A stretch of DNA of 64,000 bases. Source: Candidatus Zixiibacteriota bacterium. GTDB taxonomy: Bacteria; RBG-13-66-14; B26-G2; WVWN01. The DNA lies in assembly GCA_030613505.1 (NCBI GenBank), contig JAUWLW010000005.1:19581-83580 (forward strand). Direction: 5' to 3'. Below are positions 42,678 to 48,834 of the stretch, in pieces (the stretch's first letter is position 1; each line of letters opens with the position of its first letter). Both the position numbers and the translations under genes were made by a program. The notes beneath the pieces are model-generated. The model was not told the origin of the DNA. It was given only the letters and a program-made list of their open reading frames with translations, and made no database searches.

Positions 42678-43199
42678 TCAGCGGATTTCGATCGACCGCT
42701 CGATGGCGTCGAAGTAGGGCCGCGCCGTCTCGCGCTGCGGCTCGTACGCCGCGAAAGTAATGAAGTAATAACGTTCGTCGCCGCGGGCGACGACGGCCCG
42801 CGTCCACACGCGCTCGCCGCCCCGCGTCGCGTAATACTCGAACGCCTTAGCCGGCCGGCCGCCTATCTCGGCGTCCGACGCCCATACGCCGCCCGCCGCG
42901 GCAATTTTGCGCTCGAAGGACGACGCCACGACCTCGAGCGGCGCCGCGGACCACGCGCCCACTACGCTCACGCCGGCGCCGACGGTCTCCTTTGCCCCCG
43001 GCGCCCGCGCCTCCAGGATCAACGGCTCAACACCCCTGCCGGCCCGGGCCTCCCATTCGCCGGGATATTCCAACTTTATTCCCCACGCCCTATTCTCGAA
43101 AGGAACGACATCCCACGCCGCCGGCGGATTCCCGCCGCACGCCAAGGCCGCGACGACGGCCGCCGCGGCGACGAAAACGCAACAACCATTATTACTCAC
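42678..43199 (-). CDS. Lipoprotein, PsbP/DUF1795-like
   Basis: 173 residues with lipobox ALAC (mature Cys about 21). The body WGIKLEYPGEWEARAG ... EVVASSFERKIAAAGG ... AKAFEYYATRGGERVWTRAVVARGDERYYFITFAA follows the PsbP/MOG1 fold of bacterial lipoproteins that open with a YP-x-x-W segment. It starts at GTG 43199 and overlaps the TlpA-like gene by 8 nt, so they are translationally coupled. An envelope role alongside a thiol-redox protein is plausible; no catalytic residues are seen. Confidence 0.75.
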   Translation of the reverse strand: MSNNGCCVFVAAAAVVAALACGGNPPAAWDVVPFENRAWGIKLEYPGEWEARAGRGVEPLILEARAPGAKETVGAGVSVVGAWSAAPLEVVASSFERKIAAAGGVWASDAEIGGRPAKAFEYYATRGGERVWTRAVVARGDERYYFITFAAYEPQRETARPYFDAIERSIEIR

Positions 43200-44157
43200 G
43201 TTCGGATGAAACGAGCCGCTCGAGCCGTTCCTCGAAGAGGTCCCGTTCGGCGGCGCCGTAGATATGACCCCGCACGACGCCCTTGTCGTCGACGAAATAG
43301 GTCTGGGGAATCCCCGGCTTGGCGCCCATATAGCTATCCGCGGCCTCGCCGTCGTCGAGCAGCACCGGGTAGTTTATGCCGTACTCCTCGGCAAAGGCCG
43401 CTACGTCCGTACCCGGCTCATCCACCGAGATGCTCAATACCGCGACGTCGCCGGCGTGGTCGCGGGCGAAATTTATAATGTCGGGAATCTCGTACTCGCA
43501 CGGCGGGCACCACGTCGCCCAAATATTCAATACGACGGGTTTGCCCTTAAAATCCGCCAGGCGGTATTCCCGGCCGTAGATATCGGTCAACGTAAAAACG
43601 GGCGCGGCCTGCCCCGGTTTGACCGTCATGTTCGCGATTTCTTCTTCGGCCGCCCGCTTCTCGGCCCGCGCGATTAAATCCTGAAACGCCTCGTCGCCCT
43701 GCAGCAACGCCAGGTTCTCGTCGCCGCGGGCGTATCGCACGAAAAGCGGCTCCGCGTCCAGGGTGGCCCGCAAACAGTCGAGCGACTTCCCGGCGTCGCC
43801 CAGGCGCGCGTACGAGCACGCCATATTGTAGAAAACCCCCGGGTACTCGAGGCGCTCCGAGGGTTCGACTTTCCGCAGCGCCTCCTCGTACGCGGCCACC
43901 GCCATTTCGTAGTCCGGCTCCTCGCCCTCCAGAAAAACGCCGCCGAGAGCGAAATACACGTCCGCCGGCGCGAATTTGGCCGAAGCGGCCTCGACTAATC
44001 CCTTAAACCGCTCTTCGTCGCCGGCTCGGTACGCGCCCCGGGCCGCGGCGACTATTTCGTCGAGGGAGGCCGTCGCCAGCTCGAGCTCTTCCTCGGCGCC
44101 GAACGCCGCCGCGCCTAACGCGGCCACCGCCAGGGCGGTAAAAATCACTTTTCTCAT
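43192..44157 (-). CDS. TPR-containing TlpA/ResA-type thioredoxin
   Basis: 321 residues from ATG 44157 (AAGGAAGG upstream; the listed start is 49 codons too far). The signal peptide ends about FGAEEE. Residues 25-170 form tetratricopeptide-like helices. Residues 185-321 form a TlpA-like thioredoxin with active site NIWATWCPPCEYEIP and the cis-Pro loop PGIPQTYFVDDKG. It acts in the periplasm, reducing or shuttling disulfides for cytochrome c or secreted proteins. The TPR part may bind the client. It overlaps the downstream lipoprotein gene by 8 nt. Confidence 0.9.
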   Translation of the reverse strand: MRKVIFTALAVAALGAAAFGAEEELELATASLDEIVAAARGAYRAGDEERFKGLVEAASAKFAPADVYFALGGVFLEGEEPDYEMAVAAYEEALRKVEPSERLEYPGVFYNMACSYARLGDAGKSLDCLRATLDAEPLFVRYARGDENLALLQGDEAFQDLIARAEKRAAEEEIANMTVKPGQAAPVFTLTDIYGREYRLADFKGKPVVLNIWATWCPPCEYEIPDIINFARDHAGDVAVLSISVDEPGTDVAAFAEEYGINYPVLLDDGEAADSYMGAKPGIPQTYFVDDKGVVRGHIYGAAERDLFEERLERLVSSERE

Positions 44158-44422
44158 TTGGCCTTCCTTTACGTCGCAGAAAGATAACACAACGACGCCC
44201 GGGCCGCAAGTACGACCAAGGCCCGACGCCGACGTAAGCGCCTCCCACCTCTTCAACGCTCGCGGCGGTCCGCTCCCAAAAACGCGATCGACGCGCCCGT
44301 ACACAAAACGTACGACGACCAGTTCGTCGCGACATCGCTCGGCCTTATATATAGAATCCTCTAGGCGGAGCGACGGCGGTACCGAAATGGAAAAGCGGCG
44401 CCGAGCGGAGCCGCCTTTTTTA

Positions 44423-44451
44423 TTGACATAAGCAAAAATATATTATTTAAT
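44423..44451 (+). promoter_or_regulatory. Promoter of the B-box gene pair
   Basis: Perfect TTGACA (44423-44428), 17-bp spacer, TTTAAT (44446-44451), 22 bp before the ATG. A GCGGC/GCCGC hairpin with a T-run (about 44394-44420) precedes it and ends the GC-rich zone. Otherwise the 315-nt divergent gap back to the TlpA-like gene shows only an AT-rich TATATATA box (about 44346) that may serve the minus strand. Confidence 0.55.
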
Positions 44452-44473
44452 AACAAGGTTAGGAGGAATGGTA

Positions 44474-44818
44474 ATGAAGTGTAAAAACCACCCGCAAGTA
44501 GATACGGACGAAGTATGTAACGAATGCGGTAACGCTTTTTGCGACGACTGTTTGTTAGAAATTAGAGGGAAAAACGTATGTGAGTATTGCGCGAACGAAA
44601 TAATAAATAATTACGGAGATGAAAAAGAGAAAAAGGAACAAAGGGAAAAAGAAAAAGCAGAGGAAGAACGACTTAAAAAGATAGAACAACAGCAAAAGGT
44701 TACCGCTGCCGCAGCCGCCCGTCCGAAGCCCAGTTGCCTAGGGTGCGGCTGCGGTACTTTTTTACTATTGTGCGCTATAATAATAGCCGCCGCTACTATT
44801 ATATCTTTAATAACGTAG
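44474..44818 (+). CDS. Small B-box zinc-finger membrane protein
   Basis: 114 residues from ATG 44474, chosen over the ATG at 44468 because GGAGG is then 7 nt upstream. A B-box-type zinc finger opens the protein (CKNHPQVDTDEVCNECGNAFCDDC...CEYC). A Lys/Glu coiled segment (about 45-75) and a Cys-containing transmembrane helix (LGCGCGTFLLLCAIIIAAATI) follow, so the finger faces the cytoplasm. Base composition is much more AT-rich than the surroundings, suggesting transfer. It is 12 nt upstream of the larger B-box gene and shares its finger type. Confidence 0.78.
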   Translation: MKCKNHPQVDTDEVCNECGNAFCDDCLLEIRGKNVCEYCANEIINNYGDEKEKKEQREKEKAEEERLKKIEQQQKVTAAAAARPKPSCLGCGCGTFLLLCAIIIAAATIISLIT

Positions 44819-44830
44819 GGAGAAAACGAA

Positions 44831-46666
44831 ATGGATTGCACGATACACCCCGGCCAAGAAATCAAAGGCGTTTGCGTTAGTTGTAAAACGCATATATGCG
44901 ACTTATGCGAGTTCGAAATACAAGGCAAGTCGTATTGTAAAAAATGCGCAACGGTACTCATGGAGGGCATCGACGCTAAACTAAAGTTAGAAATACCGGA
45001 AGTAGTTAAATGCGAAATATGCGGTAAGTCGAGGTATCCGGGACAGCAATTCTACTTATGTAGTAATTGCGGCGTTGTAACGTGCCCGGAACATTGGTAC
45101 GAAGGAATAAAACTCTGCGAGAAATGCTACGATAAAACCGTTGAGGAAGAAATCTTTAATTTAAAAAACGAGGGGTTAGTTAGGACCTGCCCCAATTGTG
45201 GAACCGAGAATAAGCTAACGGCGGAAAAGTGTAGAAATCGTAATTGTAAAGCCGCTTTACCTAAACTTAAAAACGCCGAGGAAATAAGGAAACGAAACGT
45301 ACCCTGTTCGAAACACCCGGAAAAGCCGGCCTACGTCCAATGCGCGAGTTGCGGCAAATACCTGTGCCTTGATTGTGAAAATACGCATAAGAACGAGCAT
45401 TATTGCCACGATTGTTTAAACGAAATAAAAGCTAAGGAGGCAGAGATAAGGAATAAGAGGTTAAAGATCGGCGTGATAGTAACCGCTATCATAGCTGGGG
45501 TTTTAGGTATTAGTATGGGCGTTTGTATAATATTCGGCGCTATTTTGACTCACCGGGAGAACGTTGAAACTTACGAATCCGCGGAAGTAGACTTCAATGC
45601 TGGCAAGTACGACGAGGCAATAGAAAAATATTCGGCCCTCGGAGATTTCAAAGAATCAGAAAAAAAGTTAGAGGAAGTTAGAAATGCCGCGTACGAAAAA
45701 GAGTTCAATTTCGCTAAAGAAGCCGAGGAAAAAGGCGAACTAGAAAATGCTTTAAACTATTACGAAAAAGCGGGTACTTACAGGGATTCTAAAAAGGAAA
45801 TAACGAGGATAAATGTCCTTATAGTTAAAGAGTACGAGGAAAAAGGCGAACTAGAAAATGCTTTAAGCCATTACGAAAAAGCAGATACTCACGGGGAATT
45901 TAAAAAGGACATCGCAAGGGTAACCGTACTCATAGGTAAAGAGTATTTAGAATCCAAAGAATATGAAAAAGCGTCAACGTACTTAGAAAAAGCGAATGAA
46001 ATAAATAAACTTACCGGCGAAGATTTGAAAAATCTCCGTTATTGCCGCGCTTGGCCAAAAAACGAGAAGGCCGAGGTTGCTTTGCGCGAAGCTAACGAAA
46101 TCCTTAATTCCTTTAAATACGCTAAAGCAAAAGAAGATACTGCTGAATACGAGAAACTACGAACGGCATCATTAAAAGCTAATGATGCTGTTAAAAATTT
46201 CGAAGAAGCATACGAGTTATACGCGGAATTCCCCGGCCTTAAAACGAGATTAGACGCTTCAAAGAAAAAACGGGATTCGATTAATAAAACCCTCACGAAA
46301 TTGGAAAAAGAAAGGGCCGAAATAAAACAACGAATCGAGAAGGAACGCGCAGAATTAGAAAGTATGAAGGCTAACCCGGTAGCGTACGTAAAACTAATCA
46401 AACAAAGCTGGTATTTAGGAGGGTTCGGAAGGATAGGCATACATAAAGTAACCATAAGAAATAACAACAAGTTTACTATAAAAAATATCGGTCTCATGTT
46501 TACTTATTATTCAGGGGGTCGCGATAAGTGTGGTTTGGCTACTTACGTTATTAAAGATAAAATTCCGGCAAATTCATCGAAAACCTTCCGTGAAATTAAT
46601 ACGGGTTTTATAGACTCCCAAGCTAAGGGTTGCAACGCGGAAATATTATCCGCCGAAATCTACTAA
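44831..46666 (+). CDS. Large B-box zinc-finger membrane protein with TPR-like repeats
   Basis: 611 residues. N-terminal B-box-like finger (CTIHPGQEIKGVCVSCKTHICDLC), a middle Cys-rich region (CEICGKSRYPGQQFYLCSNC, CPNCGTENKL), a second B-box (CSKHPEKPAYVQCASCGKYLCLDC), a transmembrane helix (about 215-238), then extracytoplasmic TPR-like helices. Two units of about 38 residues, each with EEKGELENAL and YYEKA/HYEKA, are near-identical at DNA level and so recently duplicated. A coiled coil (about 490-520) and a beta domain (FGRIGIHKVTIRNNNKFTIKNIG) finish the protein. AT-rich and unlike its neighbours. The function is unknown; the architecture suggests sensing across the membrane. Confidence 0.8.
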   Translation: MDCTIHPGQEIKGVCVSCKTHICDLCEFEIQGKSYCKKCATVLMEGIDAKLKLEIPEVVKCEICGKSRYPGQQFYLCSNCGVVTCPEHWYEGIKLCEKCYDKTVEEEIFNLKNEGLVRTCPNCGTENKLTAEKCRNRNCKAALPKLKNAEEIRKRNVPCSKHPEKPAYVQCASCGKYLCLDCENTHKNEHYCHDCLNEIKAKEAEIRNKRLKIGVIVTAIIAGVLGISMGVCIIFGAILTHRENVETYESAEVDFNAGKYDEAIEKYSALGDFKESEKKLEEVRNAAYEKEFNFAKEAEEKGELENALNYYEKAGTYRDSKKEITRINVLIVKEYEEKGELENALSHYEKADTHGEFKKDIARVTVLIGKEYLESKEYEKASTYLEKANEINKLTGEDLKNLRYCRAWPKNEKAEVALREANEILNSFKYAKAKEDTAEYEKLRTASLKANDAVKNFEEAYELYAEFPGLKTRLDASKKKRDSINKTLTKLEKERAEIKQRIEKERAELESMKANPVAYVKLIKQSWYLGGFGRIGIHKVTIRNNNKFTIKNIGLMFTYYSGGRDKCGLATYVIKDKIPANSSKTFREINTGFIDSQAKGCNAEILSAEIY

Positions 46667-46683
46667 ATTTCAATAAAAATAAG

Positions 46684-46709
46684 AGGGCGGCCTCAAGCGA
46701 AGCCGCCCT
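46684..46709 (+). terminator. Terminator of the B-box pair
   Basis: An 8-bp stem (AGGGCGGC/GCCGCCCT) with a 10-nt loop, followed by a weak T-run. It marks the end of the AT-rich island. Confidence 0.6.
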
Positions 46710-46720
46710 TTACCTTTGTT

Positions 46721-46748
46721 GCGGGCCGGGCTAAAGGTCGGCCCCTAT
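46721..46748. repeat. Degenerate REP-like arm
   Basis: GCGGGCCGGGCTAAAGGTCG and the following CCCCTA resemble the right arm of the palindromic elements. It sits just past the 3' end of the ABC permease gene, as the other copies sit at gene ends. Confidence 0.5.
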
Positions 46749-46752
46749 ATGG

Positions 46753-47562
46753 TTATCCCTCGATCTTGAGCTTGCCCGTCTTCTTGGCCCAGCGTTCGCC
46801 GAGGACGAAGCACGCGAAGCCGACCGGTATCAGGACCACGCCCGAAATTACGAGTATGAGGAGCTCGTTGCCGACGTCGGCCAGCCCCACGCCGTCCATA
46901 ACGGCTGCCCGCATCGCCCGCAGCGTATACGTCGCCGGCGAGACCACCGAGAACGGCCTAAGCCACGACGGCAGCACGCTCACGTCGTAGTAGACGCCGG
47001 ACACCAGCAGGATGGACGCCTGGAAGATGTGGGTGGCCTGCGAGCCGCGCTCCCGCGACAGCAGCGGCAACACGGCGCAAGCGAGCCCCAACCCCAAAAA
47101 CGGCAGGCTCGAGACAACGAGCACGACCGCCGCCGTCAGGAAGTTGGCGCCCGCCAGGCTTATGCCGAAGAACAGCGCGCACACCAGAAGCTGCACCGCG
47201 GCGCGCCCCAGGCCGTACGTTATGGCATAGAGGGCGTTGCCCATCAACTGCGTAAAGCGCTTCACCGGCGCCATAAACGTGTACTCCAGCGTCCCCTCCC
47301 CCCGCTCCCAGGCGATGCACTCGCTGACCTCGTGGAAGAGGATGGAAAGGTAGCCCCACAGGACCGCGCCGATGACCAGGAACAGTACGAGCTGCTGGTC
47401 GCCGGTACCGACGCCGATAAGGCCGATGGTCAGCGCGCTCACGACGGTGTAGGTGAGGAACACCGCCTCCCAGCCGGCGTAGCGCTTCACCAGCATAAAG
47501 TTGCGCTCGGCGAAGCCGATGCTGCACCAGAATTCCCTTAACGCTCGAACCTTGATAGTCAT
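46753..47562 (-). CDS. ABC-2 type transporter permease
   Basis: 269 residues from ATG 47562 (GGAGCGG upstream; the listed start is 17 codons too far). Six hydrophobic segments and the ABC-2 pattern are seen: cytosolic FAERNFMLVKRYAGWEA at the start, ECIAWERGEGTLEYTFMAPVKRF between TM2 and TM3, and SVVSPATYTLRAMRAAVMDG before the last TM. It pairs with the ATPase 23 nt upstream to form an exporter. The substrate (drug, lipid, polysaccharide or peptide) is unknown. Confidence 0.9.
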   Translation of the reverse strand: MTIKVRALREFWCSIGFAERNFMLVKRYAGWEAVFLTYTVVSALTIGLIGVGTGDQQLVLFLVIGAVLWGYLSILFHEVSECIAWERGEGTLEYTFMAPVKRFTQLMGNALYAITYGLGRAAVQLLVCALFFGISLAGANFLTAAVVLVVSSLPFLGLGLACAVLPLLSRERGSQATHIFQASILLVSGVYYDVSVLPSWLRPFSVVSPATYTLRAMRAAVMDGVGLADVGNELLILVISGVVLIPVGFACFVLGERWAKKTGKLKIEG

Positions 47563-47585
47563 ATCGATCCGCTCCAGCCGGCGCG

Positions 47586-48518
47586 CTAGGCGCCGTTTTC
47601 GTCGCCGAGCCACTCGGCACCGGTGAATTTTAAGAAGGCGTCCTCCAGCGTCGTGCCGGCTCCCCCGGCGCGCGCCGTCAACTCCGCCGGCGTCCCGATG
47701 GTGACGATCCGACCCTCGTGGAGTATGCCGACGCGGTCGCAGAGGCGTTCGGCCTCCTCCATGTCGTGCGTGGTAAGCAGGACCGTCGTCCCCTCCTCTT
47801 CCCGCATTTCGCGGATGACGCGCTGCACTTCGCGCTTGGAGCGCGGGTCGAGGCCCGTCGTCGGCTCGTCCAACAACAGCAGCGCCGGCGCCGTCATCAG
47901 CGCCCGGGCGGCCGCCACCTTCTGGCGCTCTCCGCGCGACAGGCTCTTTATCTGGTCGCTCAGCCGCTTGGGGTCGAAGCCGATGCGCGTGAGTAGGCCG
48001 TCGTAGCGCTCGCGCGCCAGGCGGGGGCTCAGGCCGTAAAGGCGGGCGGCGTAGCGCAGGTTCTCAGAGCCGGAGAGGACTTTGAAGAACGCCGCGTCCA
48101 CCGCGACGCGGTTGATGAGCTCGCGCACCCGCGCCGGATTCCCCTCGACGTCGACGCCGAAGACCTCGACCTGGCCCTCGTCGGGCATGAGAAGGGTCGA
48201 GACTATCCGTATGAGCGTCGACTTGCCGGAGCCGTTCATGCCGATGAAGCCGAAGATCTCGCCTTTCTCGACGGTAAACGTCACCGCGGCGAGCGCGGCG
48301 AACTTAGGCCGCCGCCGCCAGAAGCCGCGGCGCTTACCCTCCGGCCGCGGGAAGCGCTTCGTCAGCGCTTCCACTTTCAGGGCCGGCCTGCCGTCGTTCA
48401 TGGCTTCCGCCAAGAATCCGTCCAATTCGCGCTCGAGTTCGACGCGTTCGTAGGTCCCGGCCGCCATCTTCAACCCTTCTTTCTCGTCTCGGGTTGGCGC
48501 TATATTCTTGCCGCTCAT
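47586..48518 (-). CDS. ABC transporter ATP-binding protein
   Basis: 310 residues. Walker A GMNGSGKST, signature loop LSRGERQKVAAARAL (Arg for the usual Gly), Walker B LLLLDEPTTGLD, D-loop and H-loop LTTHDMEEAERL. It belongs to the ABC-2 exporter class (CcmA/DRA type) with a C-terminal extension. About 45 extra N-terminal residues precede the ATPase fold, so ATG 48467 (MAAGTYE) is an alternative start. The Gly-to-Arg change in the LSGGQ-equivalent motif is tolerated in this class. Immediately upstream is the candidate structured RNA with its terminator. Confidence 0.93.
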   Translation of the reverse strand: MSGKNIAPTRDEKEGLKMAAGTYERVELERELDGFLAEAMNDGRPALKVEALTKRFPRPEGKRRGFWRRRPKFAALAAVTFTVEKGEIFGFIGMNGSGKSTLIRIVSTLLMPDEGQVEVFGVDVEGNPARVRELINRVAVDAAFFKVLSGSENLRYAARLYGLSPRLARERYDGLLTRIGFDPKRLSDQIKSLSRGERQKVAAARALMTAPALLLLDEPTTGLDPRSKREVQRVIREMREEEGTTVLLTTHDMEEAERLCDRVGILHEGRIVTIGTPAELTARAGGAGTTLEDAFLKFTGAEWLGDENGA

Positions 48519-48570
48519 GTCATCCTATCTCCGTCGTGGAGCCGTTGTCGTTTAAAATTAAAATCGAAAA

Positions 48571-48592
48571 CCCACCGATTTCGGTCGGTGGG
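48571..48592 (-). terminator. Terminator of the candidate ncRNA
   Basis: 8-bp perfect stem CCCACCGA/TCGGTGGG with a 6-nt loop, followed on the minus strand by a TTTT-rich tract. Confidence 0.8.
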
Positions 48593-48625
48593 TCGGCGTA
48601 ACCGTTGAGCGCAAACACTTTAATC

Positions 48626-48745
48626 TCAAAGAATTACACTTCGCCACCGGGCAACGGGCATAATAACCCACCCGAAAAGATTATTACCCTCCCGCGTTAA
48701 ACGGGGAAGGAGTTCCGGGTGGTATGCCGCTATATCGTTCCTCAT
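48626..48745 (-). CDS. 39-codon ORF inside the candidate ncRNA (alternative reading)
   Basis: ATG 48745 has AGAGGAAG 8 nt upstream and encodes MRNDIAAYHPELLPRLTREG... ending RWRSVIL. It lies between the promoter and terminator, upstream of an ABC exporter. It could be a leader or small secreted peptide, but no signal or homologue is recognised and it coincides with paired RNA arms, so it is listed as the weaker reading. Confidence 0.25.
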   Translation of the reverse strand: MRNDIAAYHPELLPRLTREGNNLFGWVIMPVARWRSVIL

Positions 48746-48778
48746 CTGGGATACTTCCTCTCAGCTTACTTGGCCGTA

Positions 48779-48806
48779 TTTATAACACAAAATTTTAGAA
48801 AGTCAA
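48779..48806 (-). promoter_or_regulatory. Promoter of the candidate ncRNA
   Basis: Minus strand TTGACT (48801-48806), 16-bp spacer, TATAAA (48779-48784). Predicted start near 48772. Confidence 0.55.
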
Positions 48807-48834
48807 GTCTTTTCTGACGGCGTCCCGGCCTCTT

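Larger units (their letters stand above)
48565..48772 (-). ncRNA. Candidate structured RNA, 6S-like rod
   Basis: A 316-nt gap holds a transcript of about 200 nt bounded by a promoter (48779-48806) and a terminator hairpin (48571-48592). By eye it folds as a rod. A closing stem joins GTAAGCTGAG (5') to CTCAAC and TTAC (3'). A large internal bubble follows. Then AGCGGCATACCACCCG pairs with CGGGTGG and TATGCC, capped by a CCTTCCCCG/CGCGGGAGG hairpin. Length, closing stem, central bubble and apical arm match the general plan of 6S RNA, which sequesters the sigma70 holoenzyme. The primary sequence is not conclusive. A 39-codon ORF overlaps it. Structured RNA fits better than an attenuator because the promoter-terminator unit is self-contained. 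Confidence 0.4.

Noticed and set aside
48700-48770. TPP riboswitch, because of a CTGAGAGG stretch
   Set aside because: The second conserved TPP block (CCTGAT...GGGTAAT...GCGNAGGGA) is missing and the downstream genes are an ABC-2 exporter, not thiamine genes.
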